Source: Porites lobata
Lineage: Eukaryota > Cnidaria > Anthozoa > Scleractinia > Poritidae
Direction of reading: 5' to 3'
Assembly (NCBI GenBank): GCA_942486035.1
Contig: CALNXK010000184.1
Span: 62,001 to 126,000, forward strand
Length of the DNA stretch: 64,000 nt
In this document: positions 45,030 to 58,000 of the stretch, one piece after another
Numbering within the stretch: position 1 is the stretch's first letter
Layout: every line of letters begins with the position of its first letter
The notes under the pieces: model-generated
What the model was told of the DNA's origin: nothing
Seen by the model: only the letters and a program-made list of their open reading frames with translations
Database searches by the model: none
Position numbers and translations under genes: made by a program

Positions 45030-45645
45030 CGAAGTCTGTGATCCCTGGGTGTATGCGAGTAGAATGCTAACTGAGATCAGGCGTTATTTATTTATTTTAT
45101 TTTTTATTTTGCTTCTATGCTTCTTTGCCTCGAGAGGCAAAAAAAATAACGCCCTCTTTCCGTGAGAGACATAAAGGGATAATAGGGAGAGGGCATGATC
45201 TGAGGCTATTAGAATGCCTGAATTCAGAGTGGCGCTAAAAGAGCTGTTTCATTGTTCACGCCGACGTGCGAGGTCGAAAAAATGAGTTAGAATGGCAGAA
45301 ACTGCCAAAAAAAAAAGAAAGAAAGAAAAAAGGCATGTCGGCGACGTAGAGGCGGAGTTAAGCAAGGAGGATATGTAAAATCGAAGACGTGATTGACAAA
45401 GAGAAGGCATCTTAGCCTGAATTTCATCCGATTACTTCGAGTCGTTATTACTCCCTCAGTTGTTGAGAAGAGAAAACGACTCGAAGCAATCGGATGAATT
45501 TCAGGCTAAAGGCATCTGACATAGTTTTTTAATTTGCTACAGGTGGATTTCAAGCAGATTGAAGAAATCCATGATTAGGCTGTAGCGCTTCAAACTGTTT
45601 CCGTCAAAAAAAGAAATTACAAATCGCAGACAAAAAAACAGAAGT
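45030..45645 (+). pseudogene. 3' fragment of a GPCR like 45818, interrupted
   Basis: TGATCCCTGGGTGTATGCG (TM7 DPWVY) at about 45040 and then GAATGCCTGAATTCAGAGTG onward from about 45212 match codons 276 to the end and the 3' flank of the 45818 gene. The two parts are split by about 125 bp of unrelated AT-rich sequence. The C-terminal part contains an early TGA (AAAAAATGAGTTAG instead of AAAAAATTAGTTAG). The 3' flank carries a 96-bp palindromic insertion. The N-terminal six helices are absent. Confidence 0.8.
45413..45508. mobile_element. 96-bp palindromic MITE with 9-bp target duplication
   Basis: TAGCCTGAATTTCATCCGAT on the left is mirrored by ATCGGATGAATTTCAGGCTA on the right, with a loop of roughly 25 bp. 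It is flanked on both sides by AAGGCATCT. The paralogous sequence after the 45818 gene has a single GGGCATCTGAC here, so this is an observed empty site. A 9-bp duplication fits Mutator-like elements. Confidence 0.8.
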
Positions 45646-45817
45646 AATTCTAATGAAAGGGGAAAAAGAAAGGCATTTTTAATGCTTTTTGTTAATTAAC
45701 CTGTCACCAGACAGGAATATAGAGTCAGAAGAAAATATACTCGATTAGAAGCACTGTCTTTTCATTACGTTAAACTACAAAGGTAGTTTTTAACGCGCTA
45801 TCTACTCAACTTCAACC

Positions 45818-46840
45818 ATGATATGTCCTAATTTTACAGTGCCCGTTGGTTTTAGCACCGTTATAGCATCTGTATGTTTTACTTCTGGCTGCCTAGCCGC
45901 AGTAGAAAACACCATTTGCCTGTTTGTGGTGCACAGACTTCATTCGCTCCGAAAAACAGCGCGATTTTTCATGGCCTCGTTAGCCGCATCTGAGCTTTTC
46001 TCAGGAGTAGCAGCGAACTTTCACATCTCCCTCAAGTTAATGCTACATTCTTCATTGGACAGTGTAATTCTTTGGAAATCTGAATCGGCTTTGTGGTATT
46101 TCACAACATCAGTTGTAACATTTAATTTGGTAAATGTTTCATTAGATAGGTACATTGCAATAACTTCGCCTTTGCACTATCACATCAAAATGAGCTTAAA
46201 GCGCTGCGTGGCGTTAATACTTTTTTCCTGGATTTTCTCTATTCTAGCGGCATCGCTTGCGTTCATAGTTCCTTTAATAGACTTACCCAAGCTATGGATT
46301 TGTGGGACGGTTACTGCAGTACTAATACCCTTCTGTATTATATCGTTTTGCTACTTTAAAATCTACAACGCAACGAGACGAACTTTCCCTGAACGTGAAA
46401 ATATCACTGATGCCCAGCAAATCGCCGAAAATAAGCGACAGGCAAAGACTGCCAGAACGTTTGTGATTATAACAGTACTATTTCTGGTTCTTTTTGCACC
46501 AAGTTTTATTTTTCACTGCATCCAGTTATTTAGCACATCGCTGTATAGAGGAAAGGGAATGGAACAGTTATGCACGCAGTTGGATTCTAACAGAACGGTT
46601 TGGATTTGCATCGCTGTTGCCTCGTATTTCAGCGCGGTCTGTGATCCCTGGGTGTATGCGATTAGAATGCCTGAATTCAGAGTGGCGCTAAAAGAGCTGT
46701 TTCATTGTTCACGTCGACGTGCGAGGTCGAAAAAATTAGTTAGAATGGCAGAAACTGCCAAAAAGAAGAAAAAAATGCAAGTCGGTGAAGTACATGCAGG
46801 TGGAGTTAAGCAAGGAGGATATGTCAAATCAACGACGTGA
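45818..46840 (+). CDS. class A GPCR, second subtype, intronless
   Basis: A 340-residue frame clearly related to the 32329 receptor: sequon NFT at residue 5, EN at 30-31, LAASEL in TM2 (Glu at 2.50), DRY at 110-112 followed by IAITSPLHYH, Trp 138, FVIITVLFLVLFAP in TM6 and DPWVY at 276-280 followed by AIRMPEFRVALKEL. Trp 86 occupies position 3.25, so the conserved disulfide is missing here too. The tail is basic and Lys-rich. The start follows CTTCAACC. Same inferred MECA-like type, ligand unknown. A partial copy of its 3' part lies upstream. Confidence 0.88.
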   Translation: MICPNFTVPVGFSTVIASVCFTSGCLAAVENTICLFVVHRLHSLRKTARFFMASLAASELFSGVAANFHISLKLMLHSSLDSVILWKSESALWYFTTSVVTFNLVNVSLDRYIAITSPLHYHIKMSLKRCVALILFSWIFSILAASLAFIVPLIDLPKLWICGTVTAVLIPFCIISFCYFKIYNATRRTFPERENITDAQQIAENKRQAKTARTFVIITVLFLVLFAPSFIFHCIQLFSTSLYRGKGMEQLCTQLDSNRTVWICIAVASYFSAVCDPWVYAIRMPEFRVALKELFHCSRRRARSKKLVRMAETAKKKKKMQVGEVHAGGVKQGGYVKSTT

Positions 46841-48855
46841 TTGACAAAGAGGGGGCATCTGACATGTTTTTTTAATTTGCTACAGGTGGATTTCAAGCAG
46901 ATTGAAGAAACCTATTAGGCTAAAGCACTTCAAACTGGTTCCGTCAAAGAAAGCAATTACAAATCGCAGACAAAAAGAACAGAAGTAATTATAATGAAAG
47001 GGGAAAAGAAGGAAAAGGGTAAGAGAAAGGCTTCACGAATAACAAATCATTAATACAGAGCACTTTGAAAGTCCGTTGTATTTGGTTTAGATTCACAAGT
47101 AATAATTTAGGCGTTTTAATGCTTCTGCATTGTCCTAACCCAGTTGCATGAAAACGTTTCAAGTAATTCATTAACCAGTGGAGCAGTGGAGCAGCATATA
47201 CTATTTACACTTGTATCTGTTATATTTATTCATAGTCTATTTGAAAGGAAGTTTCTGTCGCGATCGGTCGACAATTTTTTTTTTCTTCACACATTGGACA
47301 TCCAATATCCGATTGCTTAGAGGGGCTGTCACACTATTTGCCATCTTTTCAAAAAGCTAAAACTTTTTTCGCATCAATTGAATGAAGCAATTTCGTTATT
47401 TAAGACTATATTTTTGCAGCGAATGGCAAGCATTAACACGGATTTGAAACTTACTTAAAAAAGTTGGGTCAACCTTTGAAAGTTTTAATGCTATGCATGC
47501 AAAAATCATCAAAACAATATTAGGGCTAGTAATCCCTGATGCAATCTCTTTGATATCTTCTTTACAACTCTACAGGAGCATTTGTTTATGGGCAAAGACA
47601 CCAAAGTATTGGCAATGACTTAAGCAATTCCTTTTGACATATCGTATTTATTCGAATAAGCGCCCACCCTCGAATTAGCGCCCACCCTAAAGGCAGAAAA
47701 AGTTAATAAGCGCCCAGCCTCGAATAAGCGCCCACCCCCTCCTCCTCCCAATCAAACTCAAATAAGCGCTCACCCCCACCCCACCCACTTGAGTGAATAA
47801 GTTCTAATAAGAGACTTACCCGAGGATGGAGTTGTCTTCAGAGTATTTTACAGAAACCTTGCTTTGTTACTTCGCGTTTTGTTATTAGCATTTAATGTTT
47901 TGTTGGAAAATTTGCATACATGGTGAAAATTGAACAAGCGCCCACCTCGAATAAGCGCTCACTCTCAAGGTCCAAAAATTTAATAAACGCCCAGGGCGGT
48001 TAATGGAATAAATACGGTAACCCGTAAAAGGTAGTATGATTGAAAAAATTCCTGAGAGCAGGTTTGATGAGACAAAGGATCGTATGGAGGTGCAATATCA
48101 ACGCTACGTCAAAGAGGATATCCAAAAAATAAAATAAAATAAAATAAAACAAACTGGGGTACGCGTCCGCTTTCACGCTCTTCCCAACGTGCTTTGCAGG
48201 CTTCAAACATTCGCTTCCAAGCTTAACGGAGCCGGATGCAACGCGCTTGGGCAAGAGGCGATTCTGGTGGGTGCATCGCATAAATTAAATCCAAAGCAAC
48301 CCGGTAAAATGTGAAGAAAACATGCTGATCGTCATGATGCCAAGTAATTTAATAGAGTTCAAATGAAAAGACTAGAGGTTTGGCTGCACGAATTGTATAA
48401 AACTAAGTCTACGTTTTTTCATACTCTTACTCAACTCGACTATGATGCAACAAGAGATCAATTGACGCCACCAGCCCACATGACATATTGCAAATAGACT
48501 GCGAGAAGAGACCAATTGCTCTACATATTCATTCTGCTATTCACGCCTATTTTTAAATGCGTGAGACGCGAGTTTGAAACGTTTAAAATTGTCTCGCGTG
48601 GAGCGACGAGCGCTGAGAAACTCTTCAATACAATAAGTCTGCCCTGTAAGCAATATGCATGGGCACGGTAATCCACTGGTCAAGAAGAACGCGGGCTGCT
48701 GGGCCTTCCGACGTCCTGCCTTCATCTCAGATTAAAACAACTGAGCTTTATACTGAAATGTTTTCCCCGACACTTGGGGTTGGCTAGGCATGCTTCTTTG
48801 ATGGTATTTCTCCTATCCTCATTTGACAAATTTCCTGTCAAGATGCTGATCGAGT
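46841..48855. other. gap between the GPCR and UBE3C, with a MITE at 47640-48019
   Basis: The stretch TATCGTATTTATTCGAATAA is mirrored by GGAATAAATACGGTA at 48005-48019, and AATAAGCGCCCACC recurs five or more times between. The first about 120 bp repeats the 3' flank of the GPCR fragment at 45.5 kb. No gene seen. Confidence 0.65.
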
Positions 48856-49023
48856 TTAACTTAGTTCAAATCCAGCGCCAGATTCCACAGCGTATAACAG
48901 CTTCTCCCTCATAATTTCATCATCTAAGTATTCTGGTAATTTTAACAAGTTCATACATGTGCTAGCAGTGGGTAGCCTATCCTCAGGCCCCGCGCTGTGA
49001 ATACAAAATGGCGGCTCAAGGTC
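48856..49023 (-). CDS. UBE3C: UBE3C last exon, HECT catalytic C-lobe
   Basis: Follows TTGCCTTCAG in phase 0. It encodes DLEPPFCIHSAGPEDRLPTA, the active-site STC, NLLKLPEYLDDEIMREKLLY and the terminal GAGFELS. The invariant Cys accepts ubiquitin as a thioester from E2. No obvious AATAAA was found on the - strand just below 48856, so the transcript end is not set. Confidence 0.95.
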   Translation of the reverse strand, partial: DLEPPFCIHSAGPEDRLPTASTCMNLLKLPEYLDDEIMREKLLYAVESGAGFELS

Positions 49024-52000
49024 CTGAAGGCAAACAAAAAAGTCCAATTAAGAAACGACCCATTGTCGACAGTGCGTGCCAGCGAGACTCCCTCCTCCAA
49101 TGAAAGGTTTACTACACTGCCAGGGACTTTGTCTCCTGTTCTTTCCAGATAGTAGTATGGGAATGAGAAGGAGAGAGGAGACAGGGCTAATGGGTTCATG
49201 TCAATACCCAAAGACGCGATCACCTAAACTAAAAAGGATCTAACCACAACAAGACAGAAATTTGTGAGGAGAATACGCATGTTGACATGATAAAATTTTA
49301 CCCTGGTGGCCGAGCAGTCAATTAGCAAACAACATGTAAAACTAATGATGCAAATTGACGAAGGGCCTTTTTAACCGGCGCCAGCTACGCAGGCTAAAAT
49401 GGGCTATACTTGAAAAGATAGCCGGTAGTTGGGCACAGGATACCCAATCTAGTAAATACATTGAAAGAAGCGGGTAGATTTGAAACCTACACCACCCTTA
49501 TGCCACCCTTCCTTCCTGTTTTATCTTAGAAGTATTACTATGGCGCTATAATTTCATGGAGAACCAAATCCCGAAATCAGAAATTAAGACTTGAAAAATC
49601 AAAGTAGACAATTTTTTTTTGGCAAATGCACATTGGACATCAAAAGAGAAAAAGAAAGGGAAACAAGGAGTAAATCTGAGAATAAACCATACCTTAAAAC
49701 CAAGTAATGGAGAGCGTGAACAGCTTGTTACAAACTTAAGCAGTTGACGTTTTTGCGTGTCTGTAAATTGATCGACTACACGCCAAAAAGAAAGTACACA
49801 GGGGTGATCTCCAGTAAAACCACCTGAAACAAATCAAGAATTGTGCCCGTTAGAAAACAAAGGGTTGCCACTTTTTGAAACGAGACTCACTGGCTATTTT
49901 TCCTTCTTGAAGTCTAAGCGACCTTCACTAAGTTAGCTTCTCGCATTTCTACAATTCCTTTTTTATTATTACTAGAAGAAACAGTTTTACCCAAGATAAG
50001 TATTAACCAAAGGTTAGGGAGGACAGGCGATCGATCGAAGGTCAAAACCATCTTGCTCCAACGCCGTGCTTTGTGTAACGTCACTTGATAGAAGGTAAAA
50101 AAAAAAAAAAAAAAAAACGCGTGTTCATTCAGATTACGAGTGATAGAGGATCCAAACGCACGTTTTCAGACTGCGTTCTAGGCACTCCATTCATTCACAA
50201 GTCCAAACAAATGCTGGCTAAATACATGCCGGGCATGCGTAATGGCAACGTGGAGATTAGGACTGCGAGCTCCTCTGGTCACCCGCAATTAAGATGATCG
50301 CCTCTCGATCTCTTTGCGCTGTTTACGGAATCTAATTTTTTCTATGAAGCTATAGGTTATCCACCTGGCGGTGGTAATCCTGACAGTAGACTGTCCACAG
50401 TTACTTTCACAAAACATTTAAACATGACGGATATTACTTCCCCAAAATCACGCGAGAAAAAATCTGTAAAATACATGTGAAATGATTTAATGCGGTCTGG
50501 TCTGCTGCCGTATGTTTAGAACTTGTACCTGAATAATTTGTGTTTCTTCTAAGATCCTCAAGGTCGACTGGAATCAAGGCACCAGATATAAGAACCTGAA
50601 ATATTTAGCAAAATGTGAGTCTGGCGGACTTTTGAAATGAAGGCCCTTCCCGGAATCGACATGGAGAGCAATTGTAGCAAAAAAAGCAATCAAAATATGA
50701 GAGTAAACGAACGAATGGACTGAAAAAATTAACAACCAAAGTCTCTTCGTGAAACCCGTGGTGGCGCCGCGAACCGTCGGCTGTTTTCTAAGGGTAACGA
50801 ACGCTGAGTTAAGCCTCGCATTTTTACATAGATTTGGTCTATGAAAGGGAGAAAAAAACAAGGGAAAGGAACTGTTGCTCTCCACCCATAATGGTAGCAA
50901 CAGCAAGTCTAATATATTGAATCAATCAATCAATCAATCAATCCATTAAACAGCCAAACAGTCAGTTCATTAATAATCAATCAATTAAACAAAGAATCAA
51001 ACATTCTATTAATCACTTTATTAATCAATGAATCAATAAAACAATCAATCAATTAATCACTCAATAAATCAATCAATCTATCAATCACTTAATCAATCAA
51101 TCAACCTATCAATCAATTAAACAAACAATCTATCAATCAATCAATCAATCAGTTAATCACTGAATCAATCAATCAATTTCAAAGACTACCACGGCCTGAT
51201 AGATTAAAGATCAGAAAATTCACCTGAAGCTCTTTGTGATCAAACATTCGGAGCCATTCCAAATTAATAACATCTGACAGTCCCGCCCTGAAGGCTTGAC
51301 AATGCCGGTGAATCTGCAACACATTTAACCCATTAGAACGTTACTTCTTGGCACAACGACCAGAGTCTGACAAATTACAATGGGAGAGGGTGAACTACTT
51401 GGTTACTATACAGCGTGAAACGACTAGCCGCTTGGTGTTAACTAGTTAGTCAAAAAAGGATATCTCTCATTCTCAGAAGCATTAATTACATGACAAAGAT
51501 ATAGAGGAAAGCACCACCGTAACATGGAATAGTTGAAATTCGATGATAATACGGACGAACTTTTTCTTCAGATTTATTCAATTCCAATTATTGATCATTC
51601 GAACCTATCCAAAACAGTACATACCACTGCCTTGTACGGTAGACAGTACATTTCTCTTACATCACTACACGACTACGAAGTGAAATTTCCTACTTTGCAA
51701 ACACAAGAGGACGATGAACCTTTATTTTTCCTGAAGTCCATAGAAATTCGCTTACAAGTGGCGAACTTTGCGGCCAGGGCTACTGCCGAGTTGCAATTAA
51801 ACTGACCTGTTTATTAAGCCTGTAATCAGCAACAAGGTGAATATAACTGATTCTGTTGCTATTAGTAACTGGAATGTCCCTGCCGCCCGGTTTCAACTCC
51901 ACAACCTGTGAGAAGAAAGTAAAATGCTTGACGAGAAAAGCAACATAACAAAAATACAAAAAGAGTTAAGAAGAGAAAGGGTGTTTCGGGTTTCATATAG

Positions 52001-55000
52001 CTTATCGGCTATGGTCAGTTCATCAAGAGGAAGAATGGATGGTTGAAAGGGAGAGACAGAAACACAGCTTCCCTTTCAGGTGTGAATAATTCTTTACTCA
52101 ATTCAATTGGTTATAAAATGGATCGATTGCAGTGTAACTAGCCTATTTTTCGGAGGGAGAGAAGGGACGACCGGAAATGCGTCTGCTGTTCGCAGGCTAC
52201 AATGTAACGAGCCATAATTGTAAGAGTTACAAGTTCCAGATAAGGTCAACGTTTGGAACGTAACCTAATTGTAATTACATCAAGTTTGCTTTAAAGAACT
52301 TTCGATCCAAACGTGAAGTGATCTGTAAAGCGAAGAATTAGAGGAGGGAAGGAAAGCGAAGAGGGACGAATTTAGCGGAGATGGGGGCAGGGAAAGAGTA
52401 TTTTCAGAGTATTATTCAACCAGTTTTCGGAAAGCTACCCTGCGCATACAGCTGCCATCACTCCTCACTCCTCGGTCCCCGCCGCAAGGGGCGTCCTGAG
52501 AAACGTTCATGGCGGCGAGGAATAAAGAGAGACGGGTGTATTTTGTTTTGATACAGATAACAATTTTATGGAGTAATAAATGCAGAGTCCAGTTGTAACT
52601 TTTGTTGGCAGTTTCTCAATTACCTGACTCTCTCCTAGGTCATTATTTACCACTGTAAAGTTGAGCGAAAGATCTTCAACGTTTCCTGTATAGTTTTTGA
52701 GGAACAGCAAGTTCCTAGACACGTCAAAAAATAAAAAGAAACAAATAGAAAAAACAGACAAACATTATAATGCACACAAAAACAATGTCACGTTAGATAA
52801 CCTTCTAATTCTCGGCATCTCATGGCTTTCAGCAAGTGAAAACGACGAACATAGCCTTTCTCACCGTTTTCATGAACTGCAACATTTCTGATAGTATTAA
52901 TATCGGTAGCAAGAAAAAGTACAAAGAAGCAAGCATTAGACGAAAAGAGGCGAGGACGAACGCAGAAAAATGATAAAAAAGAGTCATAGTACCTGTACAT
53001 TTCGGGATCAAGCGACTCAAGATGATGGATATCAACATCTGTGCCGTGTTTACTGAGAAGTTTACATGAGAAGAAACTGGCGAATGGTAACTCCACCAAC
53101 ATGTTTTCATACAAAGCCTGAAAATCGTAAACAAAAGAAAAGTAACGAGAATAAAGATGAAGAAAATGATGGTAACGCCGAAGTTGTCAGTGTTTAATGG
53201 CCTATCAAATCAAAACCGCCCTGGAAATTCTAACAAGCTATGACTTCATTGCATTACTTCTAATATGATTATTACTTCTAATATTACCGACGTTTCTTGT
53301 TATCCGAGAATGTAATTTTGTCGAAAAATTTTTCCCTTCTATCATAATAGCTCACTTCGGAAAATAGTGATAGCCTAGGGACCTAAACTAAGCGCGCGTA
53401 TATTTATGAGATTGTTTGGGGGGGGGGGGAGACAAGTCGAGCAGCAAAACATGCAAGTTGTTGTGAGCCTACGTTACGTTTTGCTATTTTGAGTTATTTT
53501 AACCCCGCTGAATCGTTCCTCTTCGCTTTCCGCCATGTTTGATTACATTCGCGTCCCCCCAAAGAATCCCATAAACGCGCGCGCGCCTAGTTTGGGTCCC
53601 AGGCTATCGCTCTTTTCCGAAGTGAGCTATTGTCCACTGTTATAAATGATAAATAAATATAAAAATAAATAGATAAATAAATAAAACCCATGAATGAATG
53701 CACTGATAAATCATTGTATGAATGAATAAATCATCGAATCAATGAACCAATGTGTAAATGAATCACTCAATAAATGAATGAATAACTAAATGAGAGAAAG
53801 AATAAATGAATTTATAAAAAAATGAAGGATACAAACTTTTCCTAACATTCTTCCGAGAAAATGGTAATGTTTCAGATAATCTCTTGCTAATAAAGCCGCC
53901 TGGATAATAAAAGGAAATAAACATATTAAAACATGGCGCGAAAAATATAGTTTTGTTGTTTAGAGTAAACCTACAATAGCAAAGTTGACCCATCAGATTG
54001 CAGTGAAAGTACAAAATACTCCAACCAATTAGCTGAAACTCATAGGAAGGATTATTACTTCAATTTAAATTGCAAAGTGTCCACTTTATGCAATTTCATA
54101 GGTCCATAGCTATCGCACAGCTGTTTAACAATGCTTACACAAAAAAAAACAGAGATATTTTTGGTCTTTTTAAAGAACAAATGAAAGATGATGTCGGCAT
54201 GAACACACCTGAGGGTTAGGGTAGAGTAGCCTTTCGTGCGTCGACTTGAAAAAGCCAATGTTGGGATCAAATCCTGCTTTAAGCAGCTGGCTTAAAAACT
54301 CCCTAAATATTTAACATAATAATCAATCAATAAATTGATAAGAAGTAAAAAGGGAATAAAATATTTGACGCCATTCCGGGGATAAATTTTGTTTAAGAGG
54401 CCACGTTCTGGCATATCAAGGGATAAAAGGAAGACCGAAGGATGATCTCACCTCCCGGATACGTTTAGCCTGAGAGCATGTTCTCTTTAATATAACAAAT
54501 AGAAGTCAAGCGAACGCCAACGAGGCGGAAGGGATTGGGAGAGCTCGCCGGTCACTTCGCCTCCTCCGAGTTTCAAAAAGAGAGCTTGTTTATAATCTGC
54601 TACACAACCGTTTTTGTGTCGTCACGCAAGGCTCCTCCCCACAAACGCGGTCTTGACGACACTAAAACGCCTGTGTACCAGACTAGCTTATTTAGGGTTG
54701 TAAAATGTTGTACTGTCATTCCTGTTTTAATGAGCAGTTCATAAACGTTTGAAGGTTAACAGTACAATGGCCTTCTGCAGTCATCATAATCCTAACGAGG
54801 CTGCCTACCTAAAAATCCCGCCACCATCCACACCGGCCTCCTCCAGACCTTGGGCATTGATCATGCGCACTCGCAACTTTTGTCTTAGGTTAGGAGCTGG
54901 AGACAAACATTACAACATAAAATGAATGGCGCATACAATGCAGCTAAGGCCCCGTTCGTATCGAGGAAACTTGTCTCGGGTAAAGGGGTCACTCGAGTAC

Positions 55001-58000
55001 CCGAACTACTTACTTATAATTCCTTGCAAAACGTGGCGAACCGTTTAAGTGAGAAACCAAAAGGTGGCTTGGCTAGAACGTTGACCCATCAGCCGGGTCA
55101 CTATTTTTCGATGGTAGGGTCACCCTCCAAGCCGGGCCAACTTTTCTCCATATAAACACTGGCTCGCCCAGCTGGGCCAACTTGGTCAAGGCGAGACAAT
55201 CAGAGCATGCGCAAACGCTGTTGTCAGCTAACTTGTCAACTTTTTGCGCTCGCTCAAGTGGCATTTTCAGTCCCGCCGGAATAACTTTTCTTCATGTAAA
55301 CTGGTCTTAACCTACTTTAGATAGCACCAAATGGTATCAAGGTTTCAAGGTGAAGAAAAAGAAAAAGAATTGAAAACAAGCCTTTGGCCTAACAGTAAGC
55401 CCAGTAGCACGGTGCTCACCAAAAGCAACACCACAACTGGGATAAAAGAGATTGAAATAACTTAACTTTTGCGCAGAAACAGTATTTCAAAACGCGTTGC
55501 TACTATCACCATCGTTCACGTGAAGTCAAAGAGACAAACAGTGACATGAAAAAATAACACAGCGTAAACAGCAACAGACAAACAAAGAAACAAAGAAAAA
55601 AAGACAGGAAAAACGAAGCAAAAGCGAAAAGAAGGACAAATAAACCCACATCAAGTATTAAAAAAACATTATTTACTACGGCTCAACAAGAAGCAGTGAT
55701 GGTATTAAAAGGAAACAAAACGTAACGAAACAAATAAAAAAACAAAAAGACAAACATTGTTAACGGCTGAAATGAAGCAGAAAATTTATTGTATTTAACA
55801 ACGCGGAGTTCTTCTCACCCTTGTCTTCCGTCAGTTGATCGAACGCATCCTGGTAAATATAGTTCCTGTTTACGGTCACATCAATAGCTGGGCCCATCAT
55901 GAAGTTATGAAGATCCCCCTGAGTGGCTGTGCGATTCTTTGCAATTATCCTCTGGAGTAACTATAGAAAAAATTTTGCGGTGATATAGTCAGCTGTATAA
56001 ATTTATACTCTAACAAATGAGTTTCTGGGACATCTTAAAGGGAACAATGTCATGACACTTAGGGCGCCTTCCAAAAGTCAGAACTGGCTGCCTGGACCAT
56101 GGCTGGACCGGTCATTTTGAACATGAAGAGTTTTGAACAGTAATTTTTAGGGAGTTATTTTAACTCCAAAAGTGGAGTAAAAATTTTAGGTACAGGATAA
56201 CCCCTTTCATGGACTAAAACGTTAACTCCTGATTTAACTCCAACTATGGGGTCATTTTTACTCCTGAAAAAGAGTTCTTCTAACTCCCAGCCTGGAGTTA
56301 AAATAACAAAGAAATGGGGTTATTTTTACTCCTTCCATGGGTTGTTTTTACGGCTCTTTTTGGAGTTACTTTAACTCTGAAAGTGGAGTAAAAATTCCTC
56401 AATGTCTGGGGTCATTTTTACTCCTGAAAATGAGTTCTTTAAACTCCTTGTTGGAGTTAAAATAACTCCCCCAAAAAATAACTCCACTGTAAGGAGTTAA
56501 ATTAACCCCACGGCACTAGAGGAGTTATTATAACTCCTTGAAAATTACTGTGTGCTATTTAGGATTTAAAGTGCTGATCTGGCTAGATAGCCCTGGAGAG
56601 CTTCTATTCGCAGTTGGGGCCTAACAAAACGTTCACCTTACCTTGACTCTGTCTTTGAAAGGAACAACAAAAGGGATATGTTGCAAGATGGCCATATTAC
56701 GAGCTGTTGCGGAAGACATCCCTGGTTTCGGGGCACCCTCCACTTCGACTAAATATAAACAAACAAAACAGCAACCTAAATATAAGAATAAAAAGCTTCA
56801 GCAAAAACGAGGCAGTACGCAGCTCTCATAAGAACTCACAGGTGGTTGAGAGAATAAGAAGCACACAACAGCAACAACGGACCTATCCCTAACAGAATAG
56901 AGCTGCGTACTATCGAAGATCCGATGAAATTAGAGATTCTAGAAATTTTATGCGCTAGCCGGGAGAGGGGGGGAGGGGGGGGGTGAGGTGGAGGAAACCA
57001 AGGACAACAAACGACCAGCGAGAAATACCGAGAAATTGCACGTACCTTCCTCGTTTAAAAATCCATCAATCTGCATCTGTGGGAGGTAGACGAAGAAAGA
57101 GTTGACCAAATAGACTGAATTAACCACTTGATACACTTACAGTCGTAAGCTCACAGGCACCTTTGCCCGAAGCTACACAACAAATTGGGCGATTCCTCAG
57201 TTATTATCCCCGTTAACACTCTTAACACCCCTGGATCCATAGGCTGTTTACAGACCTTCTATTTTCCGTTCAGATATCGTCGAGAGGAGGTATATAAATA
57301 AAAAAACCGCGGGTGACGCGCTCGCTTCGCTCGTACGCTCGTCAAAGTCCTCGAAAAAACAAAGAAATTATATCTTGCACAACTCCTGTGTAGGGTAGCA
57401 AAAGTTTGCTTTAAAATTGAATAACGCTCTTTGATTATAAAGATATGTACGAAAGGAATGGCCAATCTACCCTGGGTGCCAAAGGGCGCGCTCTGAATAA
57501 TAGGTAATCACAGCATGTACCCCAGACAGTCTTGAATTCTGGATTTCACGCTGTGGATTCCGTAGCCTGGGAGCTTGCAACTGGGTCTCTAGAATTTGAA
57601 TTCCACCTCCAATTCCCCTGCGGCTCCCCGTCGACTGACCTGTCAGATTTCCGCCAATCAGCGAGAAGCGGAAACGAGCGCAAAGGTAAACAAACATTGA
57701 AAAACATGTGCCAAGGGTAATGATGTCATTACTACAGTCATCTCCGCCAATCAGCATTTCGCATCGACTTTTTCGATGCAGATATTCAAATTTCAAATTT
57801 CTAGTTGCCAACTCTCCTTCCTTTTTTGGGCCCCACCGCAAAAGCGCTTCGGAGAGCTTGCTCACAGACTATGGATTCTGTATTCAGGTACTTGATTCCG
57901 GATACTTTTTAACTAGAACTCGGATTCCGGATTCCAATCGTTAGCGGGATTCTGGTTTCCCAGAGCCGGATTTCGAATTCCATTACCCAGGGTTCCAGGA

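Noticed and set aside
50900..51180. Regular repeats suggesting a CRISPR array
   Set aside because: Simple AATC microsatellite in an animal intron; no unique spacers.
54535..55155. Frames in the intron near 54.5-55.2 kb as genes
   Set aside because: They overlap a UBE3C exon on the other strand or a MITE-like repeat and show no known domain.
56948..57136. Longer frame through the UBE3C microexon (VYQVVNSVYLVNSFFVYL)
   Set aside because: It is preceded by an in-frame stop, has a poor acceptor, and does not join in phase with the upstream exon.
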